Assembly (NCBI RefSeq): GCF_001632365.1
Contig: NW_024468542.1
Span: 344,627-408,626 of the forward strand
Length of the DNA: 64,000 nucleotides
Origin: Laetiporus sulphureus 93-53
Lineage: Eukaryota > Basidiomycota > Agaricomycetes > Polyporales > Laetiporaceae
Direction of reading: 5' to 3'
Part shown: one piece after another, positions 45,956 to 57,611 of the stretch
Position numbering within the stretch: position 1 is the first letter of the stretch
How the letters are laid out: each line of letters starts with the position of its first letter
The notes under the pieces: model-generated
The model's database searches: none
What the model saw: only the letters and a program-made list of their open reading frames with translations
Told to the model about the DNA's origin: nothing
Made by a program: the position numbers and the translations under genes

Positions 45956-46330
45956 TTATGGCGTTGAGGCTTCGAAATATGCTTTTATGGCTGCGGAGAA
46001 CAGACGGAATGCTGCAAATGCATCGTCGGTGGACTTGTTTTCCTCATGCCTGTCATCCAGTCTATGGGTCTCATGCTCAAAAGGACGCGCCACAGGGACA
46101 TCTTCGATTCGGCGAACGGGTAGCCAACCCCGGCCGTCGTTTAGGTCGAATGCAAAGTCAGACCACTCTGAACTTCATACGTGACGATACAGCTCCTCGA
46201 TTCGTATCATCCCACGAGTAATCTTCGTCTTTATCCTCCTGTCGCCACCCCCAGCATTGATCTCCCACATACAAGGTCTTCTTCCACTCCGCTGCGATGT
46301 TCTCCGTTCATTCCAGATGAGCACGGTAGT
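45956..46330 (-). pseudogene. zeta-like remnant 2 (exons 2-3)
   Basis: 46142-45956 reads GWLPVRRIEDVPVARPFEHE then a helical AFAAFRLFSAAIKAYFEAS and stop, matching remnant 1 in position and pattern. The exon-2 part near 46330-46250 is shifted in frame compared with remnant 1 (NERRTSQRSGRRPCMW in place of the EWKRE reading). No exon 1 or tail follows. Decayed copy. Confidence 0.5.
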
Positions 46331-46565
46331 GCATGGGCTGAGATATATAGGTAAGCATGCATACCTGCATACCACGTGAATTCCATCGCTCTGGCTGATA
46401 TACCGGTCCGCTTGCGAAGTGATACATAGTCAGTCGCTTCTTCGCGTTTAGGCTTCGATTTGTTGACTAATTAAAACACTTTTACATACAGAAAATCAAG
46501 ATATAATACAAAACGGACAATGACAGAGGAACCTATGCGTCGCACGATAGTCCATCCCGCAATCT

Positions 46566-47702
46566 TCACCGTCGGGCGCGTGTCACCTGTGGCAGCGTCG
46601 GACCTCTAGTCTGTGGATCGCAACTCGTTTCGTAAATGATGACTCCGTCCAAGGCAGTGTTGGTGGGGATATTACATGTTGGTGAGGGTCGGGACTGCGC
46701 TCGCCTGCTCCGTGGACTGTCTGGATGGACTAGCTGTCCGTGCTCATGTGGTCGCATATGGAATCTCCGGGACTGAAGGTGATGCGCGCTCTCCTCGCAA
46801 CAGATACTGCAGCAACGACGACGACGGCTGGTCATCATGGGCTGCAGAGGTTGGAGGCCGGTGAAGAAGATGTTCTGCGGGCAGCACGCCGACTCGACGT
46901 AGAGCACCTTGCCCAGGTCTCCGAGGGAGTCTATGGAGGTCTTCTTGGAGAGTCCTGTGGCACGTGTCCTGGAGGGAGCGGAGCGTGTGGCTGCCCTTCG
47001 CCGTGCCCTGTCTTTAGTAGACTTTATGGGGGTGACAGTGTCCTTTGGTGGGAGGTGAGCTGTCTGAATGCGTGTGCGGTGGATGGTTTGCTTACTGATG
47101 CTGAGGCCGCTGTAGTCGTTGTTCCTCCCTCGTTCCGGCCCGGCGCCCTTGACCACTGCTCATCTTCCTCGGGAATGTTGCGCAGGAGTGGCTCTGGGAG
47201 CGGTACTGATGACATCGCTGCTATCATTTCTCGAGGGTCCTCGATGGGAGGTGATAATTTGGTGGTCGGTTCTAGTGACTGTGCCACCCGTTAGCCATCC
47301 TGAAGACAAGCACTCTGCATGCTGCCTCACGTACCCGCGGACTTAGTTCAGTCGTCACCATCTTACGTCGAAAGTTGATGCGGACTGGGATGTGCTTCGG
47401 TGGTGTTCCCGTGTTTCCGATATGGAGCTGAGGTGCCGATCGGGCAAGGACCTCGACACGGCCACTACCACCACTCTGGTCCGCTTTAGTGATCTTCTAA
47501 CAAACAGTGAGCATACAGGCTTTAACGGGTTTGTCGGTTGACTCACTGACCGTCCGCGTTCATCCGTTTTTGTTTGTGTGCTCATAGACTCCATAGAGCC
47601 GGATGCTGTAGCAGACTGAGGGTTGTTTTGATAGACTCCGGGTTGATATTGTGCCACACGTTGAATGGTGGTCCAAGTTCTGGATAAGAAGCCGATGATC
47701 AT
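46566..47702 (-). CDS. array-family member delta-2
   Basis: Clean four-exon model, phase 0: 47702-47547 (52 aa), 47475-47335 (47 aa), 47278-47096 (61 aa), 47042-46566 (158 aa); 318 aa. Exon 1: MIIGFLSRTWTTIQRVAQYQ, ending QTKTDERGRS. Exon 2 is basic: SGRVEVLARSAPQLHIGNTG, HIPVRINFRRKMVTTELSPR. Exon 3: LSPPIEDPREMIAAMSSVPL, LLRNIPEEDEQWSRAP. Exon 4: DRARRRAATRSAPSRTRATG, SLGDLGKVLYVESACCPQNI, and a Cys cluster RRRRCCSICC. GCTAAC in intron 2 is a textbook branch site. Long antisense frames over exon 4 (plus strand 46740-47294) are shadows. Function unknown; the basic tail may be nuclear. Confidence 0.68.
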
Positions 47703-47898
47703 CGCGGTGAGCGATCAAGTTGATATGACGGATTGCAGTGAGTAGATTTCAGCACCAAAAGATGAGCAGGCCGATTGTGAGCAGAAGATGCTTTTCTAGC
47801 GAGAGAATCGGGCGATAGTGTAGTGCCGACAAAAAGCGAGACAGGCAGTTTTTAAGACGCGGAGCAAGTGGCTCATGGACTACTCTAATTGTCTAGCT

Positions 47899-47912
47899 GG
47901 GCGCTAATACTA
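47899..47912 (-). promoter_or_regulatory. array-family upstream element (delta-2)
   Basis: GGGCGCTAATACTACATTGG, about 200 bases before the ATG and almost identical to delta-1 and delta-3. Confidence 0.5.
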
Positions 47913-49099
47913 CATTGGCCACAGCACAGCGGCCGTTGTTTCAGATTAGCTTCCCTGGCTCATCCTTTAGGATCCGATAGATTGCGCTCATGAACAGGTC
48001 AGACTCGCTTGAGATCGAGCTTGTTCCCAATGACATACTGAACGACGTTGATGCGTATGGGTGCAATGATGTTCGTGGTGCTCCTGCCAGATTGCCAGGG
48101 AATGTGCGCGGTTTGTGATACTTAAAACAATTTGTAGAAACTCGGACGATGTCTTTGCAGCGTCATGCAGGCCGAGCGTCAAATGTTCCATGCACTGAAC
48201 GTTGATTTATGATTGTTGATCATCGAACCTGTCGTTGTTCAGTGTACAATGGGAGAGCTTTGCTTGGTCCGAGACTCGAGGGCATGAACGCAAGCTTGAA
48301 AGCACTTGGAGTTCATAGTTGTAATCTTTCTAAGATATTTCCGGTGGGTTACTCGAGGCATCCTTGCTTTTAGTGGGAGCAAGCCCTGGCGACCAACTTT
48401 CGAAGCTATAGAGTGGCAATTAGCCGTTCAAGCCACATCTTGCCACATGGATCGCGCGCCACTGCCAGCAGCTCGAGCGCCCGGTCACTGAGGGAAAGTC
48501 TCTTTTCGCCTTCAGTTCATGACAGCAATCCGCTCGACATTGCCAAGCTTTACGTTTCCACTTTGATTGTTATCGCGTGCGCTTGGACTCAAGATATTAG
48601 CTCAGGAGGCCGCACAGCCCATCATATCGAAAGCTAGTGCGCCGAACTCTGCCAGTGTTTGGTCCCCTCATGAAGTCAAGAAAACGTGTTCGCAAGCATT
48701 GTCAAGTCAAATCGTACTGATACGCGAAGAGAAGAGGCTAGTGAGAAGAGGCTAGAACTGTCGTCGATGAGTGTCACCGTCCCTCATGATGTTGGGTCTT
48801 GATAGGTCTCTCCATCTTCTTACCATTAGAGAGGTACTACATGCAGCGTAACGACTTTGCAATGAGACGAGACCAGTATGCTTGTTTGCATATCAGATTG
48901 TGTTTGAAAGAGCATCGTATGGGTTACAAGCCCGATCCATGCCTTTACCAGTCAGCTTGCGATCGGATCAAGTCGCTTTGCGTACATGCAAGACCTTGGG
49001 TGCTTTCGTCTGGTATTGATGGATGAGAATAGATCAGGTTTAGAGCAGCCGGGGATTTCTACGATGGTACGCACTTTCACAGTAAACCTTGGAGCTATG
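47913..49099. other. intergenic, delta upstream repeat
   Basis: Shared with 26736-27445 and 53830-54560. 48560-49080 has no supported gene. Confidence 0.45.
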
Positions 49100-49636
49100 G
49101 CATTCATTCATTGTCTAGTATACCCGGCAGGTCGCCGATTACGTCCGGACATTGATTGCCAGCGCATCAATATTATGTTCCGCTCGGCAGTCAGGATGGA
49201 CCTCTATCTGACGTCTTATTGCGACCCTGCCTGCTATGTCTTTGATATCCCTAGTCCTTGTGAAGGACCGGTTCAAAGTGCTCACGAGGGGCATGGGCCG
49301 TGGCATCGTCAGTTTGACCATCCAAGATTCTCAGGCAATTTGTCCCTCAGAGGACTCGAAATCGCGCTCTGTCTATACAAGCGTATAACACAGCAGTCTA
49401 TGAAGGCCTTTAATGGATCTTCGACTGTATACCGGCTCACATGTTCTCCGGCCTCGTTGGTCCATCTTCATCATTCCTGCAGTTGTTCTTCACGGCCGTC
49501 CCACTCTATGTGTTTGCAGAGGTTGCAGGCTGCATAGCTCGCCCACGTTCGTATCAATTTCATCTTCGGGGAAATCCTCTGGTGACTCGTTGAATGTTGG
49601 AAAGGATCGAAGCTCTGTACAGGTCGCCTTAAACAT
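49100..49636 (-). pseudogene. array-family member eta-1 (decayed)
   Basis: Counterpart of eta-2 (54993-55786). Exon 1 from ATG 49636 reads MFKATCTELRSFPTFNESPE DFPEDE in step with eta-2, then diverges. The proline motif is recognisable (VKLTMPRPMP at about 49321) but one base is missing after it, and in the restored register the Trp of the GDW block is TAG. The exon-4 acceptor ACGTAG of eta-2 reads ACGTAA. Three independent lesions make this a dead copy. Confidence 0.6.
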
Positions 49637-50113
49637 GCCGGTCGCCGGAGGTCCTGAAACGTTGGCCAGCCAGGTGAATGTGATGCGTGGCGCGTCGACG
49701 AAAAGGATGGGCTGGTAGCAATGGGAGGTACGCGGACCCTCTTTCAGGCAACGAGGCAATCGTTCGCGACAAACGCTATCGGTCGGTGAGGGCCGTAATG
49801 GTCACAGTACGTCGTTCTGGGAATGGTCGAAGTAGAAGGAGAACGAAAACAGTGCCATCCAAACACGTTGTGTTCTGGCGCCTATGCGCTTGCGGCGAAG
49901 GTGCCACAGTTTGGCCAAGCAGGCTGGGCTGGAGTTCAGCGCGGTGATGTTCTTTGACTGGATGAAATGCAAAGTTGGTGGGCATATTCGCACTCATCAA
50001 ATAGATCGAGCTCATTTGAGTAATTCACAGCTAGTATACGAACATTATTGGCTATTGATCATACGTCTCGACACCTTCCAAAGCTGGCGCTGGCCACACC
50101 CTCCTGGTGAAAT
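49637..50113. other. intergenic with upstream element
   Basis: GGCGCCTATGCGCTTGCGGC at about 49878-49897 matches the eta-2 element. No gene seen. Confidence 0.5.
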
Positions 50114-51243
50114 CTATATGACACTATCATCTGACGATCCCTCAAAGTCATCTCCAAGCAGATCTCTGATCTTTCGATACAAGAGCGTGATTTCCAGCTC
50201 GCTTTCTGCCAATCCCTCTGCGCATGACATACGTCGTTTGGGCGGCGATCCTGGGCCTCGAATTTGAGTCTCGTCGATACCGGTACCGAGCTCTTTGTCA
50301 CCATCGGAAAGCGACGTCGTTGCTGCGGAGGTGCTGCTGGCGGACTCATTGATCTTCTGCACGTCGTGCTCCCAACGAACGATCCTGTTTAACTCGGACG
50401 TGTTGCGCAATTCTTGGAGCTCCTGAGCAAACGTTAGATTCGGAGCTGTGGACGTCTAACGAAGGCAGGAAGAAGTTCATTCACTGTCACCGGCCACAGA
50501 ATCCGAGCATGGTGCTTACCGCATCTTCCAGCTGGCCAACAGAAAATGTTTCTGGTACTGGAACGGCAACTTCTTTATGATGACGTGGCGTCTGAAGACA
50601 TTCGTCAACAATACGCCTTGGACAAAGCACGTAGTCCATCACACACCTCAGGTTGGCTCAGCACGGCTACTGCCGTGTTCCGTTTGGAAGTGTGCACCTG
50701 TTGGAAGTCCCAGTTGCCTTCGATAATGGTACTGAAGCTCTCGCGAGGCCTGGTGGCAGTGGGCATGTGTAACTGGACCGTTCGCGGGGGCATCTTCTGC
50801 CATGTAGCAGACGGGTAGCCGACCCATCCTTCCTGTCAACAATCAAGTCAGATTAGTCTGGCTGCACACTGCGCTGATAACACGTACTGCCTGGTGCCAC
50901 CTCACGTAGTTCTCATCATCGTCAACCTCGCTCGCCCATGCCCAGTAGCGATCTCCCAGGTACCAGTCCCTCTTCCATTCCTCTGGGGCGGTTTCCATCC
51001 ATACCAAGTGGGCCCACTCGTCTTTGGGCTGCATTGCATAGGTAAGCACGCATAACAACACGAACGTCGTCGACTTGGCTCACGTACCACTCCGTTGTCG
51101 CCCGTGTTGGAATGTGTTCTTATAAGGCTCTCATCGTCGCTGAAGTCCTCGATATCTGCTGGGGACTCGATGTAGCCAAAGCTGTCCCAGGAATCTGGGG
51201 AGTCAGGTGGCTCAAAATCGTTTTCAGCAGCGTGGTTGTCCAT
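50114..51243 (-). CDS. array-family member zeta-1
   Basis: Five exons, phase 0, 298 aa. Exon 1 51243-51088: MDNHAAENDFEPPDSPDSWD, IEDFSDDE. Exon 2 (47 aa): PKDEWAHLVWMETAPEEWKR, DWYLGDRYWAWASEVDDDE, NYVRW. Exon 3 (62 aa): EGWVGYPSATWQKMPPRTVQ, LHMPTATRPRESFSTIIEGN. Exon 4 (24 aa): acidic linker VPVPETFSVGQLEDA. Exon 5 (113 aa, ending 50114): FAQELQELRNTSELNRIVRW helix, then SSTSAATTSLSDGDKELGTG, KRRMSCAEGLAESELEIT, ending DDFEGSSDDSVI. The Trp-rich exon 2 and heptad-like exon 5 are the most domain-like parts of the array. Nearly every exon matches zeta-2 in length and register, so the protein is probably still selected. Confidence 0.72.
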
Positions 51244-51473
51244 GAGGTCGTTGCAGTTCAAGTGGCCTGTGGCGGGTGGTGTGACGACAAAGGGAAAAAA
51301 ATTGAGGTCGAGACCAATACGGAGGTGAGTCGCTTGCGAATGACTGAAGAGAGCGAAACAAGTACGAGCGGCAGTATCAAGACACCCCCTTTTAAGGTCT
51401 CGACGATGAGTGGCGATGATGGAACAAGTGGCAGAAAAGCAAGAGCAAGCGCGTCTCTGGCACGTTGTCAACG

Positions 51474-51497
51474 AGCGCTAACACGTCTGTGGCGGTC
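51474..51497 (-). promoter_or_regulatory. array-family upstream element (zeta-1)
   Basis: GAGCGCTAACACGTCTGTGG followed by CGGTCGAACC, about 230 bases before the ATG. Confidence 0.55.
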
Positions 51498-51559
51498 GAA
51501 CCATTGTTCGGCCACTGGCACATGGGAAACGTGTTCCGTTGTCATGTGAGGGTCTGAGA

Positions 51560-52470
51560 AAAGCCATCTGGCGAGCAATCACGATAAAAGTTGGTCTCTA
51601 CAAACGGAGGACATCGTAGATGAACATAATCATTCGATACAAATTCTACTTCGACCCTTCGCCTTGGACTCTCGGTCTGATCATCGCCTCCCTTCACGAG
51701 CGGCGTGGTGACATCGCCTCTCTTTCCCTCTTCCTGTCCTCCAGCGCTCTTTTGGATTGCTCGCGGGACTAACATACGCGTTTTGTCATGACCTTCAGGG
51801 TCTCGAGACAGGCAGCAAGCTCCTCGGCATCACCTTCGTTGTCATCTCGGGACGAGGGGCTGGGTATGGTACCGGAAGATGCCAAGGTCTCTGACGTGGA
51901 CGAGATGACCGAGCGTGGCGAGCGACGGCCTGGGTCGAAAGTGCATTGTAGGCGCAGAGGATGCCCTCGAGTCTCTCCAGCCTTTGGCGAATGCCCACGA
52001 TCATCACCTTCATCCAAGTGCTCTGAGCCTCCTTCGAAAGAGTTGACAGCAGGTGGTACTCCTCGTCATTCTCTTCCATAGCGCTGGGAGCGAGTCCCGC
52101 GCCGCACAAAGTAGGCGAAGAGTCGTCCGAGTCTGAGCTTCTGGTGGTGTTGATTACTTGCAGCTTATGCTGAATAGGCGCAACAGGGCCTTCGTCAGAA
52201 TAGCTCGCAGAGGAATGTGACAGGCTCTGTGAATGCAGACCAGTCATTATTGACTCGGGGAGGTCCACAATGTGCACGGATGACCCACCCATATAGGCTG
52301 AAGTTCTCAATGTTCGTGCCACGGCAAGACTCTTGATTATTATGTTAAAGCTAGCATCTATTGAACTGACCACTGCACAGCTGCATACAAAAAAAGGAAA
52401 CTTAACACATAACGGTACGTTGCAGGCGATCCGGGAACCTATACATCGATAATGCCTCTGCCCATCTTCT
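51560..52470 (-). pseudogene. theta last-exon fragment 1
   Basis: From about 52320 (SSVHIVDLPESIMTG) to 51880 the minus strand matches theta exon 4: SDSDDSSPTLCGAGLAPSAM, EYHLLSTLSKEAQSTWMK, RQRLERLEGILCAYNA. After this the frame is lost against theta (a base change near the poly-Thr/Ser part), and the conserved LKVMTKRV helix ends in TAG. No theta exons 1-3 are found upstream; delta-2's duplicate begins at once. Orphan exon. Confidence 0.55.
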
Positions 52471-52517
52471 ACAACATTCAAACGCGCCGCATGACAATGC
52501 GTTGTAATCAAGCCCAT

Positions 52518-53621
52518 CTAACTGGCAGTAGTGTCGGACCTCATGTTGGGATCGCAGCTCGTTTCGTAGATGATGACTCTGTCAAAGGCAGCATTGGTGG
52601 GGATACATGTTGGTGAGGATCGAGCCTGCGGTCGCCTCACCCGCGGACTTTCTGGATGGACTAGCTGCCCGCTCTCCCGTGCTCGCATATGGGACTTCCG
52701 GGACTGGTGGTCATGTGCGCTCCCTTCGCAACAAGTACTGCAGCAACGACGACGACGCCTGGTCATCATGGGCTGATGAGGTTGGAGGCCGGTGAAGAAT
52801 ATGTTCTGCGGGCAGCACGCCGACTCGACATAGAGCACCTTGCCCAGGTCTCCGAGAGAGTCTATGGAGGCCTTCTTGGAGAGCCCTAGAGTACGTGTCC
52901 TGGAGGGAGCGGAGCGTGTGGCTGCCCTTCGCCGTGCCCTGTCTTTAGTAGACGTTATGGGGATGACAGTGTCCTTTAGTGGGAGGTGAGCTGTCTGAAT
53001 GCGTGTGCAGTGGATGGTTTGCTTACTGATGCTGAGGCCACTGTAGTCATTGTTCCTCCCTCGTGCAGGTCCGGTGCCCTTGACCATTGCTCATCTTCCT
53101 CGAGAATGTTGCGCAGGAGTGGCTCTGGGAGTGGTACTGATGACATCGCTGCGATCATTTCTTGCGGGTCTTCGATGGGAGGTGATAACCCGGCGGTTGG
53201 TTCCAGTGACTGTGCCACCCGTTAGCCATCCTGAAGACAAGCACCCTGCATGCTGCTTCACGTACCGGTGGAGTTAGGCCACTCGTCACCACCCTACGCC
53301 GAAAGTTGATGCGGACTGGGATGTGCTTCAGAGATGTTGCCGTGTTTCCGGTATGTAGCTGGGGTGCCGATCGCGCAAGGACTTCGACACGGCCGCTGTC
53401 ACTCTGGACTATTTTGGTGAGCTTGTAACAAACGGTGAGCGTACAGGCTTTAACGGGTTTGTCGGTCGGCTCACTGATCGTCCGTCTCCATCCGTTTTTG
53501 CTTGTATACTCATAGATATGGTAGCAGACAGAGAGTTGTCTTGACGGGCGCCGACGCGGTATTGTGCCACACGTTGAATGGTTGTCCAAGTTCTGGTTAA
53601 GAAGCCAGTGATCATGGACAT
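52518..53621 (-). CDS. array-family member delta-3
   Basis: Four exons, phase 0: 53621 (or 53615)-53475, 53403-53266 (46 aa), 53209-53027 (61 aa), 52973-52518 (151 aa); about 305 aa. Exon 1: MITGFLTRTWTTIQRVAQYR, shorter than delta-2 by a small in-frame gap. Exon 2: SDSGRVEVLARSAPQLHTGN, HIPVRINFRRRVVTSGLTPP. Exon 3: LEPTAGLSPPIEDPQEMIAA. Exon 4: RARRRAATRSAPSRTRTLG, LGKVLYVESACCPQNIFF, RRRRRCCSTCC. The ATG at 53615 matches the delta-1 and delta-2 starts. TTATAAA about 150 bases upstream may be a TATA box. Closest to delta-2 among the three copies in exons 2-4. Confidence 0.65.
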
Positions 53622-53815
53622 CGCGTGAGCGATCAAGTTGATATCGTGGATTGTGGGAACAGCGGTCAGTACAAATACTGGAGCACGCTGATTGTGAAAA
53701 GATATGCTTCTCTAATGAGAGAATCAGGCGAATGTGAAGTGCGGACGAAAACGCGAGTCAGGCAGTTTATAAGATGCGGTGCGAGTGGCTCATGGACGGA
53801 TCTAATTGTTTATCT

Positions 53816-53830
53816 GGGCGCTAATACTAC
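53816..53830 (-). promoter_or_regulatory. array-family upstream element (delta-3)
   Basis: GGGCGCTAATACTACATTGG, about 200 bases before the ATG. Confidence 0.5.
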
Positions 53831-54992
53831 ATTGGCCACAGCACAGCGGCCGTTGTTTCAAATTGGCTTCCTGCTGGCTCATATTTTAGGATCCGTACAG
53901 ATTGCGCTCATGAACACATGTGTCAGTCTCATTTGAGATCGAGCTTGCCCCCAACGACATATTGAAGGACGTTGACGCGTATGGCTGCAACGATGTTCGT
54001 GGTGCTCCCGCCAGATTGTCGGAGGGATGTTGGCCCTCTCTGAAACCTAGAACATTACTTGGACGACGTCTTTGCGACGTCATGCAGGCCGAGCGTCAAG
54101 TTTTCATGCATTGAACACTGATGATTGATCGTTGATCCTGCCGTTGTCCAGTTTGCAGTGAGAGAACCAGTCGGAAATTCCGGCAGTTTTCTTTGTCGCT
54201 CATGAAGCGTGTGTGCATTGTCAGTCGGAGCTGATCCTAGCTTTGGTTGACTGACTCGAGGCATGATGCATGAAATGCAAGCTCTGAAGCATATATATGT
54301 AGTTTCACAGTTGCAACGCTTCGTAGATTTTCTCAGCGAATTACTCCACTGCACCCTGAGTGTAGTCGCATATATAAATGTACATTGCTCCAGTGAGAGC
54401 AATCAATGAGTGAACTATAACAATTTGAGCCACAGCAGCGATGCTAGTGTGCCGCATCCTAGCCACAGGCCTTGGGCTAGCGCGCCAACGCGTCGCGAGC
54501 GCCCGGTGAGAGAAAGACTTCCAAGTTCTTCACCTCCACTTCATGATAGCATTCCGCTCGACATGTGAAAGCTTTTCGCTGCGACGTTTCCGTCTCAGGT
54601 AGGTATCACACGCTTCCATTCAAGATATTAGCCCCAGGAGGCCGTACGGCCCGCCATGGAAAACAGAATCTAGGGCACCGTACTGTGATCCTGTCAGCAT
54701 TCGGTCTCCTCATTGACTCAACAGAACATGTTCGCAAGCATAATAAGAAAAAATTGCGCTGGAGTACGAGAAGAGAAGGGGTCAGTACCGTCGTTGATAA
54801 GTCCTGTTTCCGTCCCTTAAGGTATTGGGTCTTGATAGATTCCTCCATCCTCTCATCCGCAGGAGAACATTACGAGCAGGATATTGACATTACGAACAGA
54901 ACAGCACGTTGTCCGCGTATCAGACGATGTCGGAAAGAGCATCGTATGGGTAGAATTCCTGGTCCTCGCCTTCGCCGCTCGGCTTGTGAATA
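53831..54992. other. intergenic, delta upstream repeat
   Basis: Paired with 26736-27445 and 47913-48560. 54560-54992 pairs with 48540-49020 and has no gene. Confidence 0.45.
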
Positions 54993-55786
54993 TCATTCCA
55001 AGGTTCTGTCATCTGGTATGGGTGGAAGGTAGACGAGCAGATTAGAGCAGCTCAGGGGTTCCACGATGGTGCGCACCTTCACAGGCGATTTTGGAGCTAT
55101 GGCATTCATTGTCGAGTGTGCTCCGCAGGTCGCCGACTACGTCCGGACATTGATCACCCCCGCGTCAATATTCTATTCCGCTCAGCACTCAAAATGAGAC
55201 GCACCTGTGTCTGACGTGTTACTACGACCATGCCTGCTGTATCCTGGTATCCCCAGTCCCCGTGAAGGATCTGTTCAAAGTCCTCGCGAGGAGGCATAGG
55301 TCGTGGCATCTTGAGTTCGACCGTCTGCGTTTCTAATGCAACCGGACCCTCAGAGGACTCGGAACCACTCGCTCGCGTCTGCGAAAATGTAAACAAAGCA
55401 ATCTTGGAAGAGTAATCGTGGAACTTGCGACCGTGTCCCGGCTCGCATGGACTCCGTGCTCGTTGGTCCATCTACGCCACTCCTGGAACCACTCTTCATA
55501 CAAACGTAGACATGGCTCAAGCCACGGTGGCACCTGTGGTAACTGGGAAGCATTTCATCCGGTGAAATTTGGTAATAGACGGTAAGCATACAGAATGCCA
55601 CGGACATTGTCAAGCCGGCTAACTCACCGATCCACTGTTCATGACCGTGCCACTTTGTACGCTTGCAGAGTTTTCGATGACGCCTACTTCGTTTGCGTTC
55701 GTATAAGTTCTGTCTTCGGGGAAATCCTCTGGCGACCGGTTGAATGGCCGAAAGGATCGAAGCTCTATCCAGATTGCCTTTAACAT
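54993..55786 (-). CDS. array-family member eta-2
   Basis: Four exons, phase 0: 55786-55628 (53 aa), 55542-55432 (37 aa), 55378-55205 (58 aa), 55136-54993 (47 aa); 195 aa, the smallest four-exon member. Exon 1: MLKAIWIELRSFRPFNRSPE, ending VQSGTVMNSGS before GTGAGTTAGCC. Exon 2 is Trp-rich: LPQVPPWLEPCLRLYEEW, FQEWRRWTNEHG. Exon 3: TVELKMPRPMPPREDFEQIL, HGDWGYQDTAGMVVVTRQ, the same block as alpha HGKWGYRDMDGKVVVL. Exon 4: KSPVKVRTIVEPLSC, parallel to alpha RPTKRIRTMVSDI. This member ties the alpha group to the delta-zeta block by shared motifs. Donor of intron 2 (GTCGCA) is weak. Confidence 0.65.
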
Positions 55787-56024
55787 CGCGGTGGCCGGAG
55801 GTTGATAATGGTTGTTCGGCCAGGTGAATGTGGCGCGCGGCGCGCCGACGAGAAGGATGGGCTGGTAGCGATGGAGGCACGCGATCTTTTTATCAGTCAA
55901 TGAGGCACTCGTTCGCGGCAAACGCTATCCGTCGGTGTGGAACGAAATGACCGCAGTTTATCGTTGAGGGAATGGCTGAAGTAGAAAAAGAACGAACGCA
56001 GTGCCACCCGGACACGTTGTTTCC

Positions 56025-56048
56025 TGGCGCCTACGCGCTTGTGGCGGC
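56025..56048 (-). promoter_or_regulatory. array-family upstream element (eta-2)
   Basis: GGCGCCTACGCGCTTGTGGC, about 245 bases before the ATG. Confidence 0.5.
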
Positions 56049-56256
56049 GGTGCCACATTTTGGCCGAGCAGGCCAGATTTCAGGGCCATAATGTATTCTG
56101 ACTGGAGGAGCTTCAAGTCGGTAGGCCTATTCGCCCTCATTACATTCGATCGAGCTCATTTGAGCAATTTACAGCTAGTACACGAACATTCTTGCTATCG
56201 ATTTCACGTCTCGAGACACACCAGAGTCGGCGTTGCCCACATTATCCTGGTGAAAT

Positions 56257-57385
56257 CTATGCGACATCGTCGTTCGATGGCCCCTCAAAGTCGTCCCCAA
56301 GCAGACCTTTGATCTCTCGATACAAAGACTTGATTCTCAGCTCACTTTCTGCCAATTCCTTTGTGCACGACGCACATCGTTCGAGCGGTGATCCTGGGCC
56401 TCGAACATGAGTTTCGACGATACCGGCGACGTCCTCTTCGTCACCATCGGAAAGGGACGTCGCTGCTGTGGAGATGTTGCCAGCGGACTTGTTGATCCTC
56501 TGCATGTCCAGCTCCCAACGAGCGGTCCTGTTTAACTCAGACGTATTGCGCAATTCTTGGAGCTCTCGAGCAAATCTTGCATTCGGAGCTGGGGGCATCT
56601 ACCGAAGGAAGGAAGAAGTTCATCCACTGTAATTGGCAGCAGAATTCGGGCATGATGCTTACCGTCTCTTCCAGCTGGCCAGCAGAAGAATTTTCCTTTG
56701 GTGCAGGAATGGCCATCTCTTCATGATTACGTGTCGTCTGAAGACGTTCGTCAACTATACGCCTTGGACACAGCACTTAGTTCACCACATACCTCAGGCT
56801 GGCTCAAGACGGCTACTGCCGTGTTCCCCTTCGAAGTCGGCACCTCTTGGAGACCCCAGCTACCTTCAAGGATGGTATTGTAGCATTCACGAGGCCTGGT
56901 GGCCGTGGGCATGTACAACGGGACCGTTCGCAGGGGCATCTCCCTCCACGTAGCGCCAACCCATCCTTCCTATCGACAACGAAATAAGATTAGCGTGGCT
57001 CCACGCTCTGCGGATACCACATACCGTCTGGTACCACCTCACGTAGTTGTCGTCATCGTCGACCTCGCTCGCCCATGCCCAGTACCGATCTCCCAGGTAC
57101 CAGTCCCTCTTCCACTCCTCTGGGACGGTTTCCATCCATGCCAAATGCGCCCACTCGTCGTCTTTTGGCTGGGTCGTATAGGTAAGCATGCATAATAACA
57201 TGACACCATCAACCTGGCTAACGTACCGCTCCGTTGTTGTCGTACATGTAATCGTGTGTGCTTGCAGTGCCCTCATCGTCGCTGAAGTCTTCGATATCCG
57301 CAAAAGACTCGATGTAATCAGAGCTGTCCCAGGAATCTGGCGAATCAGGTGGCTCGAAGTGCCTCTCAACGACGTGATCGTTCAT
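56257..57385 (-). CDS. array-family member zeta-2
   Basis: Five exons, phase 0: 57385-57227 (53 aa), 57168-57025 (48 aa), 56969-56793 (59 aa), 56737-56663 (25 aa), 56598-56257 (113 aa); 298 aa, identical in length to zeta-1. Exon 1: MNDHVVERHFEPPDSPDSWD, FADIEDFSDDEG. Exon 2: DDEWAHLAWMETVPEEWKRD, WYLGDRYWAWASEVDDDDN. Exon 3: EGWVGATWREMPLRTVPLYM, TATRPRECYNTILEGSWG. Exon 5: ARELQELRNTSELNRTARWE, MQRINKSAGNISTAATSL, ASCTKELAESELRIKSLYRE. Small in-frame gaps relative to zeta-1 compensate in length, and no stop or broken splice site is seen. Likely acidic N-terminus, Trp-rich core, coiled C-terminus. Function unknown. Confidence 0.73.
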
Positions 57386-57611
57386 GGATTTGTAGCAGTT
57401 CACGCAGCCGCGCGGCTTGTGGCGAGATGATACAGTGTCACAGTGAGGTCCAGAGCAATGTGGAAGCAAGTTGATCGCAGATGACTGTGGAGAGCGAAAC
57501 AGATACGAGCAGTACTACCAAGGCGGCTTTTTAAGGTCCCGATAATGAGTGGCCAAGATGGAACAAGTGGCACACAAGCAAGAGCAAGCGGACGCATGGC
57601 ACGTTGTCAAC

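Noticed and set aside
51112..51549. 145-codon plus-strand frame
   Set aside because: Antisense to zeta-1 exon 1 and its promoter; no motif.
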